From contig NZ_CP129107.1 of assembly GCF_030406725.1 (NCBI RefSeq), positions 2,460,501 to 2,524,500 on the forward strand: a stretch of DNA of 64,000 nucleotides, written 5' to 3'. The position numbers and the translations under genes are program-made. Position 1 is the first letter of the stretch; every line of letters begins with the position of its first letter. This document shows positions 35,590 through 44,242 of this stretch, piece by piece. The notes under the pieces were generated by a model. The model searched no databases. It was not told where the DNA came from and was given only the letters and a program-made list of their open reading frames with translations. The DNA comes from Alteriqipengyuania flavescens. GTDB lineage: Bacteria > Pseudomonadota > Alphaproteobacteria > Sphingomonadales > Sphingomonadaceae.

Positions 35590-36831
35590 TTAGGAGCCGG
35601 TTGCCGGGGCCATGATCTCGCGCGCCGGCCCCTGCCCGAGGAACTGCGCCGGGCTGGCCGTGGCGCCATAGGCCCCGGCGCAGAACACCGCCACCACGTC
35701 GCCCACCCCGGCTTGCGGAACTTCGACTGCATCGGCGAGACGGTCGAGCGGGGTGCACAGGCACCCCACGATGCTCGCGACTTCCTCTACCGGTGCATCG
35801 AACCGATTGGCGATTGCGACCGGGTAATTGCGGCGGATGACCGTGCCGAAATTGCCCGATGCGGCGAGCTGGTGATGCAGGCCGCCGTCGGTGACAAGGA
35901 ACGTGTGCCCGTGGCTTTCCTTCCGCTCGACGATGCGCGTCAGGTACACACCCGCTTCCCCGACGAGGTAACGACCGAGTTCGATCGCGTATTGGGTTGC
36001 GGCGAACTCTTCCGGCAGGTCGGCGAAGCGCTCCCCAAGGAACGCACCGATGGGCGCGATGTCGAGCGGTTCGTCGCCGTGGAAATAGGGGATACCGAAC
36101 CCGCCCCCCATGTTGAGATGCGGCAGCCCTACCCCGGCCTCGCGGCAGAGGCGAAAGGCGAGGTCGAGGATATTGCCGAGCGTTTCGATCAGCGCCTCGT
36201 GATCGAGGGCCTGGCTGCCGGTGTAGATGTGCAGTCCGCGCCATTCCGCCCCGCTCTCGGCAATCCGGCGCGCAAGCGCGGGCACGCGCTCGGCATCGAC
36301 ACCAAAAGGCTTCGCCCCGCCGCCCATTTTCATGCCGGAGCCTTTGAGCTCGAAATCGGGATTGACCCGGATCGCCAGGCGCGGCGTGTGTCCGGTCGCC
36401 TGGCCGATGGCGAGCGCGCGTTCGACTTCGCCCTCGCTCTCGCAATTCAGTGTCACGCCCGCAGCGATTGCGGCGCGCAATTCCTCGTCCCTCTTGCCGG
36501 GCCCGGCGAAGCTGACGGTGGCGGGGTCGATCCCGGCCTCCATCAGCATCGCCAGCTCGCCCCCGCTCGCGATGTCGAACCCGTCCACCAGCGGCGCCAT
36601 CGCGTCGATGACCCCGCGAAACGGGTTGGCCTTGATCGCGTAATGGATCGACAGGCGGCGCGGCATGGCATCGCGCAAGGCCGCCATCTGCGCCTGCATC
36701 CGCGCCTCGCTATAGACGAACAGCGGCGTTCCGCCCGCCTCGGCGATCCACTCGTCCGCGGTCTTCGCGCCGATGACGAGCTGGCCGCCTGTCGCGGTGA
36801 ACCCCGCCGGGATGGGCCCTGTCGGCTTCAT
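35590..36831 (-). CDS. PLP-dependent decarboxylase, exosortase A-associated
   Basis: A 413-residue fold-type III PLP enzyme of the diaminopimelate/ornithine decarboxylase family. The PLP lysine is in HYAIKANP (about residues 65-72). The glycine-rich phosphate loop is NMGGGFGIPY, and the catalytic Cys motif is IVGCLCTPLDRL. The XrtA-linked subgroup usually accompanies an acyl-CoA ligase and ACP. It probably makes an amine or amino-acid-derived substituent for the polysaccharide. The start overlaps the ligase stop by 4 bases (ATGA). Confidence 0.9.
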   Translation of the reverse strand: MKPTGPIPAGFTATGGQLVIGAKTADEWIAEAGGTPLFVYSEARMQAQMAALRDAMPRRLSIHYAIKANPFRGVIDAMAPLVDGFDIASGGELAMLMEAGIDPATVSFAGPGKRDEELRAAIAAGVTLNCESEGEVERALAIGQATGHTPRLAIRVNPDFELKGSGMKMGGGAKPFGVDAERVPALARRIAESGAEWRGLHIYTGSQALDHEALIETLGNILDLAFRLCREAGVGLPHLNMGGGFGIPYFHGDEPLDIAPIGAFLGERFADLPEEFAATQYAIELGRYLVGEAGVYLTRIVERKESHGHTFLVTDGGLHHQLAASGNFGTVIRRNYPVAIANRFDAPVEEVASIVGCLCTPLDRLADAVEVPQAGVGDVVAVFCAGAYGATASPAQFLGQGPAREIMAPATGS

Positions 36832-38354
36832 GCGGCGATCTCCTGCATCAGGGCGGTGCGGTCGATTTTTCCGTTCGGGTTGAGCGGCATCGCCTGGCGC
36901 CAGTGGATGACCTGCGGCTGCATGAAATTCGGCAGTTGCCGCACAAGCTGCTTCGCCAGGGCCGGGTCCTCCATCGCCGTCCCGTCGGCGGCACGGACGA
37001 CGAGATGGATCGCATGGCCCAGCTTGGCGTCCGGAACGCCGAGCGCACAGGCTTCGGCCACGAGGCCGGAGGCAAGCGCCGCTTCCTCGATCTCCTGCGG
37101 GCTGATGCGGTTGCCGGAGCTCTTGATCACGGCGTCGCGGCGGCCGACGAAATAAAGCAAACCGTTCGCATCCCGCTTCACGCGGTCGCCGGACCATACC
37201 GCCGTGCCGCCATAGCGCGATGCTACCGGTGCCGGCTTGAACCGTTCCGCCGTGCGTTCGGCATCCTGCCAATAGCCTTGCGCCACCAGGGGTCCGCAAT
37301 GGACCAGCTCGCCTTCATCGCCAGCCCCTGCCACCGTGCCGTCATCGGCGACGACGAGTATTTCGGCAAAGGGGATGGCTTTGCCCATCGACGTCGGATT
37401 GGCGTCGATCAGTCCGGGATCGAGATAGGTCGACCGGAATGCCTCGGTCAGGCCGTACATCGCGTAGATGTCGGCATCGGCGAAATCGGCCCGCAACGCC
37501 CGGACGAGATCGGGCGTCAATGCGCCGCCGCTGTTCGTGAGCCGCCGCATCGAAGCCGTGGCGTCGCCCGGCCAGTCGAGCTCCGACAGCTGGACCCACA
37601 GCGGCGGCACCGCAGCGAGCGTCGTGACGCCATGTCGGGCGCAGGCTTTCACCACGTCGCGAGGGAAGAGATAATCGAGCGGCGTCACGCAGCCGCCCGC
37701 ATACCACGTGGAAAGCAGCTGGTTCTGGCCGTAATCGAAGCTCAGCGGCAGGACTGCCAGAGTGACGTCGTCGCTGGACAGCTTGAGGTAATGGGACACG
37801 CTGACGGCACCCAGCCAAAGGTTCGCATGGCTCAGCATGACGCCCTTGGGCCGGCCGGTGCTGCCGCTGGTGTAAAGGATTGCCGCCAGGGAGTCCGGAT
37901 CGGCATCGGAGGGGGGCAGCGCTGCGTCCGACTGCGCAACGTCATCCCACAGGCTTGATTCCGAAAGCGTATCGCAATTGGCGGGGATGTCGCCGCTTTC
38001 GAGTGACGCCAGTCGCGCTTCGTTGGCGATCAGCAGCGCCGTGCCGCAGTCGGCCAGGATATGCGCCGCCTGCGCCCGCTTGAGCAGCGGGTTGATCGGC
38101 ACGTGCACAAGGCCTGCCCGCGGCGCGGCCAGCGGCAGCAGGCACGTAAGCTCGCCCTTGGCGGCCCAGCTCGTCACGCGTGCGCCCTTTTCGGGAATTC
38201 GTTCGGCGAGCCAGCCCGCCAATTGCGCAACACGGGTTCTTAAGTCACCATGGGTAAGCGTGCGATCCTTGAGCACGAGCGCAGGCGCGTCCGCCCTGCC
38301 TCTTTCGGCAAGATGATCGAGCGGGCGCGGATCGGGATCGGGCGGCTGGGGCAT
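36828..38354 (-). CDS. Acyl-CoA ligase (AMP-forming), exosortase A-associated
   Basis: A 508-residue ANL-superfamily adenylating enzyme. The ATP loop is YTSGSTGRPKGVML. The A5 motif is YGLTEAF, A7/A8 are SGDRVKRDANGLLYFVGRRD, and the C-terminal catalytic lysine is in PNGKIDR. In this context it most likely loads an organic or amino acid onto the ACP encoded nearby. I chose ATG 38354; an in-frame TTG at 38378 is possible. It is divergent from the acyltransferase gene with only about 32 bases between starts, so the promoters overlap. Confidence 0.9.
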   Translation of the reverse strand: MPQPPDPDPRPLDHLAERGRADAPALVLKDRTLTHGDLRTRVAQLAGWLAERIPEKGARVTSWAAKGELTCLLPLAAPRAGLVHVPINPLLKRAQAAHILADCGTALLIANEARLASLESGDIPANCDTLSESSLWDDVAQSDAALPPSDADPDSLAAILYTSGSTGRPKGVMLSHANLWLGAVSVSHYLKLSSDDVTLAVLPLSFDYGQNQLLSTWYAGGCVTPLDYLFPRDVVKACARHGVTTLAAVPPLWVQLSELDWPGDATASMRRLTNSGGALTPDLVRALRADFADADIYAMYGLTEAFRSTYLDPGLIDANPTSMGKAIPFAEILVVADDGTVAGAGDEGELVHCGPLVAQGYWQDAERTAERFKPAPVASRYGGTAVWSGDRVKRDANGLLYFVGRRDAVIKSSGNRISPQEIEEAALASGLVAEACALGVPDAKLGHAIHLVVRAADGTAMEDPALAKQLVRQLPNFMQPQVIHWRQAMPLNPNGKIDRTALMQEIAA

Positions 38355-38386
38355 GGGCCTCGGGTCGACAGGGGGCAAGGAACGCG

Positions 38387-39361
38387 GTGGACGGCGGCAG
38401 CTATCACGACGTGGTTACCAAACTGCAAGCCTTCGCCCAAACGGCGAAGGGACCATTTGCACGTCCCGAGTGGTTCGGACTGCTTGCGAGGCATGATAGC
38501 GCTTCACAAACAGTAGCCGCAAATGATTGTTCTGCATTCGTTATTGTGGAGGATGAGGGCGGAATCCGAGCGTCTGCGAATTGGTACAGCTTCACCTGGC
38601 ATCCGTTCGGGGAGCGGAAAGGCTTTGCCGATCTGGCGCGAGGCCTGCGCCGGTCTGCCGCACACCTATCGCTCGGTCCGCTGGCAGATGAGGACGGCAC
38701 GGCGAGCGCGCTTCTCGCAGCATTCCGCTCCGCAGGCTGGGTTGCCGCGCTCGAGGCGTGCGATGTGAACCACGTGCTGGACCTTCGTGGCCGCGATTAT
38801 ACGGCCTACCTTGCCGATCGGCCGGGGCGCCTGCGCACCACGATCAAGCGCAAGTCCAAGAAGGTCACTTGCGAAGTTTTTACCGAATTTCAAGAGGATG
38901 CATGGCAAGCTTACGAGTGGGTCTATGCCGCCAGCTGGAAGCCCGAAGAGGGTATGCCCGCCATGTTACGGGAATTTGCTTCGCAGGAAGGCGAAGCTGG
39001 GCGGCTGCGCCTCGGTCTCGCCTATCACGAAGGCGAGCCGGTCGCGGCGCAATTCTGGACGGTGGAAAACGGCACTGCCTACATCCACAAGCTCGCCCAC
39101 ACCGATGCGGTCCAACCGCTGTCGGCCGGGACGGTGCTGAGCGCGGCGCTGTTCCGTCACGTGATCGACGATGATGGCGTCACGCTCGTCGATTTCGGCA
39201 CTGGCGACGATTCCTACAAGCGCGACTGGATGGAGCAGGTGCGCACGCGATATCGCCTGCTCGCCTTCGATCCGCGCCAACCGCGCGCCTGGCCGCGCCT
39301 CGCCCGCAGGCTGTTCCGCAATCCGCGCGCCTATCTTGCCTCCCGGCGAGCACGTGGCTAG
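38387..39361 (+). CDS. GNAT/FemAB-like acyltransferase of the XrtA locus
   Basis: A 324-residue protein with a FemAB/CelD-like GNAT fold. Diagnostic segments are RPEWFGLLARHD, RTTIKRKSKKVT, YAASWKPEEGMPAMLREFA and VTLVDFGTGDDSYKRDW. The last is the usual CelD/BioF2 end motif (GDxxYK). The start is GTG 38387 with AAGGA about 8 bases upstream. It heads a plus-strand run with ACP and two hydrolases and may transfer the acyl group carried by the ACP onto the polysaccharide. Confidence 0.85.
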   Translation: MDGGSYHDVVTKLQAFAQTAKGPFARPEWFGLLARHDSASQTVAANDCSAFVIVEDEGGIRASANWYSFTWHPFGERKGFADLARGLRRSAAHLSLGPLADEDGTASALLAAFRSAGWVAALEACDVNHVLDLRGRDYTAYLADRPGRLRTTIKRKSKKVTCEVFTEFQEDAWQAYEWVYAASWKPEEGMPAMLREFASQEGEAGRLRLGLAYHEGEPVAAQFWTVENGTAYIHKLAHTDAVQPLSAGTVLSAALFRHVIDDDGVTLVDFGTGDDSYKRDWMEQVRTRYRLLAFDPRQPRAWPRLARRLFRNPRAYLASRRARG

Positions 39362-39394
39362 AGCGCGCGCAAGCAATCGGGGGCGACAGCCACA

Positions 39395-39715
39395 ATGGAC
39401 CAGCAGGAACAGACCGGCGCTGTGGCAGAGGAAACCACGCCTGGCGTGCCGACGCGAGGGCAGACGGATGTCCTCCTCAGGACGATCTGCGCCGATGTCC
39501 TCGGCCTTTCCGACGAGCAGGTCGCGGAGTTCGAAGAGGACACGGGCCTTTTCGGACATCTTCCCGAACTCGATTCCATGGCCGTTGCCGGCCTCCTCAC
39601 CGAGATGGAAGACCGGCTCGACATCACCATCGACGACGACGATGTCGACGGGGAAATGCTGGAAACCTATGGCGGGTTGCTCGATTTTGCCCACGGCAAG
39701 CGGACCGCGGGCTAA
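39395..39715 (+). CDS. Acyl carrier protein of the XrtA locus
   Basis: A 106-residue acidic ACP. The phosphopantetheine site is Ser61 in ELDSMAVAGLL, matching the DSM motif. A Gln/Glu-rich N-terminal extension (about 1-22) precedes the four-helix domain. It is specialised, since fatty-acid ACP is shorter, and so probably holds an acyl or aminoacyl intermediate made by the ligase in the divergent operon. It lies 33 bases after the acyltransferase gene and 9 before the first hydrolase. Confidence 0.92.
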   Translation: MDQQEQTGAVAEETTPGVPTRGQTDVLLRTICADVLGLSDEQVAEFEEDTGLFGHLPELDSMAVAGLLTEMEDRLDITIDDDDVDGEMLETYGGLLDFAHGKRTAG

Positions 39716-39724
39716 GACCCTACC

Positions 39725-40384
39725 GTGCTGAGCACCTGGCCTTGCCGGACGGGTGACGAATTTGCCCTGTGCTTCGATTCAGGGCGCGATTACCGGATCC
39801 TCGTCAGCCCCGCCCTGTTCGATGAAAGCAACAAGCTGCGGCATTTCACGGCCGAGCTGATGAGGGCGCTCGATGCGGCGGGCCTCGACACGTTCCTGCC
39901 TGACCTTCCCGGCCAGAACGAAAGCGTCGCCGGTTTGTCGCAGCAAACGCTTGCCGGCTGGGCGGATGACATGGCCGCCGCGGCACAGCACTTTCAAGCC
40001 ACGCATGTCTTTGCCATCCGTGCGGGTGCGGCCCTTGCACCGGACCTGCCGGGTTGGGATTACGCCCCCCTGCCCCCTGCAAAACAGCTCAAGTCAATGC
40101 TCCGTGGGCGGACACTTGCCGCTCGGGAGGCGGGCCGCGAGGAGACGAGCGCCGCGCTGCTCGAGCGCGCGCGGACCGAAGGACTGGAGCTGGCCGGATA
40201 CGCATTCGGGCCGCAGATGATCGCGGCACTGGCGGACGCAGATACCGTGCCACCATCGCGCAGGCGCCCCATCGCGCAGGCGGAATTGCCGGGCGCGGGC
40301 CTTTGGCTGCGGGCCGAGCCGGAGCACGATGCAAACCAGGTCAGTGCGATGGCGGCGCTGATAGTGGCGGAAGTCGGCCAGTGA
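39725..40384 (+). CDS. Alpha/beta-hydrolase-like protein, exosortase A hydrolase 2 type (degenerate)
   Basis: A 219-residue protein placed where sphingomonad XrtA loci have 'hydrolase 2' (TIGR03101). It keeps an alpha/beta-fold-like N-terminal part (LVSPALFDESNKLRHF, LPDLPGQNES). A GxSxG nucleophile elbow is not visible; the equivalent position reads FAIRAGAAL. This resembles the family elbow GLRLGALLA, but the family normally also has a catalytic base. It may be non-catalytic. The start is GTG 39725. Its stop overlaps hydrolase 1 by 4 bases (GTGA). Confidence 0.7.
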   Translation: MLSTWPCRTGDEFALCFDSGRDYRILVSPALFDESNKLRHFTAELMRALDAAGLDTFLPDLPGQNESVAGLSQQTLAGWADDMAAAAQHFQATHVFAIRAGAALAPDLPGWDYAPLPPAKQLKSMLRGRTLAAREAGREETSAALLERARTEGLELAGYAFGPQMIAALADADTVPPSRRRPIAQAELPGAGLWLRAEPEHDANQVSAMAALIVAEVGQ

Positions 40385-41160
40385 CCCGGCGGCACGTCGC
40401 ATTCGAAGTGCTTGGCGAAGGCTGCGCCGGCTCACTCGACGAGGCGACCGGCAAGATCGGCTTGCTCATCATCAGCGGCGGCAATGAGACCCGGGCGGGT
40501 GCTTTCGGCGGCCAAGCAAGGCTCGCAGCCCGCATAGCTGCCGCGGGTTACCCCGTGTTCCGTTTCGACCGGCGCGGTATCGGCGACAGCGAAGGGGCCA
40601 ACCGCTCATACCGCAATAGCGGCGAGGATATTGCGGCCGCATTGGCCACATTCCGCCGCGAAGTCCCCGCGATGCAGCGCGTGGTGGCATTCGGCAATTG
40701 CGACGGGGCGAGCGCAATCGTGCTCCACCGGAATGTCACCTTCGATGCGCAAGTCCTTGCCAATCCTTGGGTTTTCGAGGAGTCCATATCCACCGACATG
40801 GCGCCGGCCGAGGTCCGCGAACGCTACGCCTCGCGACTGAAGGATCCGCGCCAGTGGCTGCGCTTGCTGCGCGGCGAATTTTCGCTGGCGAAGCTCCTGC
40901 GCGGGCTCAGTCAGGCCGCCGCGTCCCAACCCGCCAACTCGCTGGCCGCCGGTATCGCAGGACTTTCCGGGCCGACCCGCATCTTGATTGCCAGGCGCGA
41001 TCGCACCGGGCGTGCGTTCATGGAAAGCTGGGATAGGTCCGATCCCCTGCTGCAAATCCACGAAAATGCCGACCACGGTTTCTCAGGCGACGCACTCAAG
41101 TGGCTGGAAATGCAGCTAATCTCTACGCTCGAAGAAACTGACAAGCTCGACATGGGTTGA
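40381..41160 (+). CDS. Exosortase A-associated hydrolase 1 (Cys nucleophile)
   Basis: A 259-residue alpha/beta hydrolase (TIGR03100 type) starting at GTG 40381, overlapping hydrolase 2. The oxyanion segment is GGNETRAG and the strand-3 motif is FDRRGIGDSEG. The elbow is GNCDGAS, with Cys107 where serine hydrolases have Ser, as in dienelactone hydrolase. His is in NADHGFSG (about residue 239). The substrate is unknown, probably an ester or thioester linked to the EPS pathway. Its 3' end overlaps the convergent RNA methyltransferase gene by 45 bases. Confidence 0.85.
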   Translation: MTRRHVAFEVLGEGCAGSLDEATGKIGLLIISGGNETRAGAFGGQARLAARIAAAGYPVFRFDRRGIGDSEGANRSYRNSGEDIAAALATFRREVPAMQRVVAFGNCDGASAIVLHRNVTFDAQVLANPWVFEESISTDMAPAEVRERYASRLKDPRQWLRLLRGEFSLAKLLRGLSQAAASQPANSLAAGIAGLSGPTRILIARRDRTGRAFMESWDRSDPLLQIHENADHGFSGDALKWLEMQLISTLEETDKLDMG

Positions 41161-42318
41161 CCAGCGGAACTGCCCGACAGGGCGAATTTCCCGCAATTCA
41201 TACCCCCCTTCGACCAGCACTTTCGCGTCCTTGGCCCAGCTTTGCGGATTGCAGCTGACGTAGACGACGCGCGGCACTGCCGAGGCGGCAAGTTGCCCCA
41301 CCTGCTCCTTCGCTCCGGCGCGAGGCGGGTCGAGCACGACGCCGTCGAAAGGCGCCAGCTCGCCCGCGCGCAGCGGATTGCGGAACAGGTCGCGGTGGTA
41401 CGCCTCGACACCCGCCTGCCGACGTCGTGACGCCAGAAGGCAGGCGAGACTGCTATCGCGCGAGGCTTCGTAAGCGTCGATCTTCGCATCGTCTCTCAAG
41501 GCGAAGGCAAAGGTGCCGAGCCCCGAAAACAGGTCGGCAATTCGCGCGCAATCGGCCAGCCACTCCCTCGCAGCGCCCACCAACGCCGCCTCGCCGTCCG
41601 CCGTGGCTTGCAGGAAGGCTCCCGCAGGAAAACCCACCGAGATACCGCCGAGGTCGACCGAGACCGGCTCCGGCTCCCAGATGGCCTCGGTGCCGTAACC
41701 CTGGTCGATGGTGAGGCGCGCAAGCCCTTCGCCTTGGGCAAAGTCGAGCAACGCCTGGGTTTGATCGAGTCCCTCGAATGTCAGCTTGCGGATATCGCAG
41801 GCAACGCCTTGCTCGGCGCAAGCAAGGTCGATGTCGCAGGCATATTTGCCCGGCCAGTGCGACAGCAGCTGCCGCAGCGGCTCGACCAGCGCGAACAGTT
41901 CCGGCGCCAGCACATGGCATTCCTTCAGGTCCACCACCTGGTGCGAGCGGGCTTCGCGAAAGCCGATGACCGGCCGCCCGCCCCCGTTGATCGCATGCAA
42001 GGTCGCCCGGCGGCGTGACTTCGGCGGCGAAAGGTGGGCTGACGTCACGATGCCGGTCGGCAAGCCCTGGCCTTCGGCGGCGTTGGCAACGCGGGAGCGT
42101 ACGAATTCGGCGAGGATGTCCTCGTCCATATGCTGCAACTGGCAACCGCCGCAGCGTTCAAAGTGGCGGCACGGCGGATCGACGTGGTGCGGGCCACGCT
42201 CCAGCGACCCGTCGGGCAGCAGTGTGTCGCCGGTGACCCCGCCGGCCACATGGTTGCCGCCGGTGGTGACGCCGTCGCCGCGCGCCGCAATGCGGATGAT
42301 TTTTTCAGCTTCGGACAT
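41116..42318 (-). CDS. RNA m5U methyltransferase, RlmD/RumA family
   Basis: A 400-residue class I SAM-dependent 23S rRNA (uracil-5) methyltransferase homologue. The Fe-S cluster ligands are Cys50, Cys56, Cys59 and probably Cys134 (CRHFERCGGC; KECHVL). The SAM motif is DLFSGLGTFAF, and the catalytic Cys is in YVSCNPQSWAKD, after LDPPRAG. No TRAM domain is seen at the N-terminus. The exact target uridine cannot be inferred. It is the last gene of the ispE operon and overlaps hydrolase 1 on the other strand. Confidence 0.9.
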   Translation of the reverse strand: MSEAEKIIRIAARGDGVTTGGNHVAGGVTGDTLLPDGSLERGPHHVDPPCRHFERCGGCQLQHMDEDILAEFVRSRVANAAEGQGLPTGIVTSAHLSPPKSRRRATLHAINGGGRPVIGFREARSHQVVDLKECHVLAPELFALVEPLRQLLSHWPGKYACDIDLACAEQGVACDIRKLTFEGLDQTQALLDFAQGEGLARLTIDQGYGTEAIWEPEPVSVDLGGISVGFPAGAFLQATADGEAALVGAAREWLADCARIADLFSGLGTFAFALRDDAKIDAYEASRDSSLACLLASRRRQAGVEAYHRDLFRNPLRAGELAPFDGVVLDPPRAGAKEQVGQLAASAVPRVVYVSCNPQSWAKDAKVLVEGGYELREIRPVGQFRWSTHVELVSFFERRD

Positions 42319-42327
42319 GGTTTGGGG

Positions 42328-42690
42328 TCAGCGCTCTGCAAGAGCCGCGCCGATTTGATCCAGCGCGGCGGGGAAGCGATAGCGGTCGTCCTGCACCCGC
42401 ACTTCGAGCATGTCGCCGGATACCGAGTTCGCCGCCTCGAATGCGCCATCCGCCGCGGCGAGCCCCGTGCGGTCCGCTTTCGCCACGAAGCGGCGCAGTC
42501 CGCCGCCGGGATGCCTGACTACGAGTATGTCCTCCCCGTCCACGCGCGCGCGTTCGACGGAGCAATCGTGCGCAAAGTCTTCCGCCCCGCCGACCGCGCA
42601 ATCGACCAGCGAAGCGGGATCGGGCGGCGGGTCGCCGGCGCTGCACGCGGCGAGCGCCGGTACCGCCAGCACGAAGGCGCGGCGCGTCAT
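42328..42690 (-). CDS. Small lipoprotein, hypothetical
   Basis: A 120-residue protein with a signal peptide and lipobox (LAAC, acylated Cys about 16). A proline-rich spacer and a short beta-rich domain follow, with two Cys about residues 31 and 43 that could form a disulfide. I do not recognise the family. It overlaps the N-formylglutamate amidohydrolase stop (ATGA) and precedes the RNA methyltransferase by 9 bases. Confidence 0.7.
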   Translation of the reverse strand: MTRRAFVLAVPALAACSAGDPPPDPASLVDCAVGGAEDFAHDCSVERARVDGEDILVVRHPGGGLRRFVAKADRTGLAAADGAFEAANSVSGDMLEVRVQDDRYRFPAALDQIGAALAER

Positions 42691-43415
42691 TCCGTCTCCA
42701 GCGCCAGCAAGACGCGCCCGGCGATATCGGCGATCATCGCGGCGAAGCGGGCCTGCCCCGCTTCTGTCGAGATCAGGTCGTTACGGATTTCGATCGTGCA
42801 ATAGGGCCTGCCATGCGCCTCGGCATGGCGGTTCATCGTCGCGTTCAGTTCCTTGCCGGAATAAGGTTCGTTATCGCCCACGTTCAGGTTCTGCTCGCTG
42901 AACAGGCGGATGGCATGACGCGCGGCGCGATCGTCCTGATTGTAGAGCAGCCCGATTTCCACTTCGCGCTGCTCGCCTGCGCTTTCCAGCTTCGGCGTGA
43001 AGCTGTGCAGCGAAATGATCAGCGCCGGATTGGTCGCGTCCAGCCACTTGGCCAGCGCATCGTGATAGGGCGCATGATAGGTGCGAATGCGGCGGTCGAA
43101 ATCCGCGCCGATATTGCCGGGGATCAGGTGCCCGTCGCTGGTCGTCGGCACGGCGGCCGGATTGTCCGGCTCGCGGTGGAGGTCGCATACGAGCCGGCTG
43201 ACGCAGGCGATGTGCGCCGGAATGCCGTGACGCCGGGCCAGCCGGTCGGCGACACCTTCCACCCCGATGTCCGCGGCGATGTGGTTGTCGAGCAGGCTGG
43301 GGTCGATGCCCAGTTCGACCTCGTCGGGCACGAAGTTGGAGGCGTGGTCCGCCACCAGCACGATCCGGGCGGGCGCCACATCACCCACCTGGCGGTAAGG
43401 CTGGCCGTCGATCAT
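42687..43415 (-). CDS. N-formylglutamate amidohydrolase-like
   Basis: Hydrolyses N-formylglutamate, the last step of the five-step histidine degradation route, or an N-acyl amino acid in related families. It is 242 residues long, with motifs ADHASN (substrate/metal), DLHREP, SLHSFTP and EIRNDL, which together define the FGase fold. The start ATG 43415 was chosen because it overlaps the ispE stop (ATGA) with GAGAGG nine bases upstream; ATGs at 43424 and 43439 are alternatives. Other hut genes are not in the window, so a different role is possible. Confidence 0.85.
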   Translation of the reverse strand: MIDGQPYRQVGDVAPARIVLVADHASNFVPDEVELGIDPSLLDNHIAADIGVEGVADRLARRHGIPAHIACVSRLVCDLHREPDNPAAVPTTSDGHLIPGNIGADFDRRIRTYHAPYHDALAKWLDATNPALIISLHSFTPKLESAGEQREVEIGLLYNQDDRAARHAIRLFSEQNLNVGDNEPYSGKELNATMNRHAEAHGRPYCTIEIRNDLISTEAGQARFAAMIADIAGRVLLALETE

Positions 43416-44218
43416 CGCAAACATCCTCTCATCTGCCACCAGTCGGGCCGGTCGCCGGCAATCTTCGCCGCGTGTTCGGCGCAGGCGGCTTCGTCTTCGT
43501 AGAGCGCATAACAGGTCGCGCCCGATCCCGACATCCTGACGAGAGAGGTAGGCCCATCGCGGAGCAGTTCCAGCACTTTCCCGATTTGCGGCGCGATCGA
43601 CAGGGCCGGTGCCTCCAGGTCGTTGCGGCCGGCGCGGGCGATGTCGGCGGCTGTTCCTGCGGGCATGGGTCCGCGATCAAGCCCGTCCCATGCGGCGAAG
43701 ACTGGGCCGGTGGGCATCCTGGTGCCATCGTTGAGCAGGAGTACCGGCGTGCCGGCGAGGTCGTTCTCGACCGGCGAAAGCTCTTCCCCTATGCCGCGCC
43801 CGGCGCACGTAATGCTGTCGACGCATGCCGGCACATCGGCACCTAGCCGCGTGGCGCGCTCCCGCCAGTCGTCCGGCAGGCCATTCATCTCGCGGATAAT
43901 GCGGAAGACCGCCCCCGCGTCGGCCGACCCGCCGCCCAGGCCGGCTGCAACGGGCAGGTTCTTCTCAAGCGTTACGTCGAGCCCGCCGTCATGCGGCAGG
44001 ACGGATAGCGCCTTGGCGACGAGATTGTCGAAAGGATCGTCGATACCGCCGGCGAGGGGGCCGAGCGTGGTGACACGGTCAGCCGCGGCACGTTGCACCG
44101 TCAGCTCGTCACCCGCGTCGACGAAGGCGAACAGAGTCTCGAGCTCGTGATACCCATCCTCCCGCCTCCGCCGCACATACAGCGCGAGATTGATCTTGGC
44201 GTAAGCGGTTTCGCGCAT
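43412..44218 (-). CDS. ispE: 4-diphosphocytidyl-2-C-methyl-D-erythritol kinase
   Basis: GHMP kinase of the non-mevalonate (MEP) isoprenoid route; phosphorylates CDP-methylerythritol. The protein has 268 residues. The catalytic Lys is in YAKINLALYV (Lys8). The GHMP phosphate loop is PVAAGLGGGSADAG (about 89-102), and SGSGATCYAL is near the C-terminus. It is first in an overlapping minus-strand run with the amidohydrolase and lipoprotein genes. Confidence 0.95.
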   Translation of the reverse strand: MRETAYAKINLALYVRRRREDGYHELETLFAFVDAGDELTVQRAAADRVTTLGPLAGGIDDPFDNLVAKALSVLPHDGGLDVTLEKNLPVAAGLGGGSADAGAVFRIIREMNGLPDDWRERATRLGADVPACVDSITCAGRGIGEELSPVENDLAGTPVLLLNDGTRMPTGPVFAAWDGLDRGPMPAGTAADIARAGRNDLEAPALSIAPQIGKVLELLRDGPTSLVRMSGSGATCYALYEDEAACAEHAAKIAGDRPDWWQMRGCLR

Positions 44219-44242
44219 TGCGTCCTCCCCGTCGGGGAGAGT

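Noticed and set aside
35458-35593. Possible terminator between the decarboxylase and export protein genes
   Set aside because: A short GTCCC/GGGAC stem is visible (about 5 bp), but without a T-run. It is not convincing.
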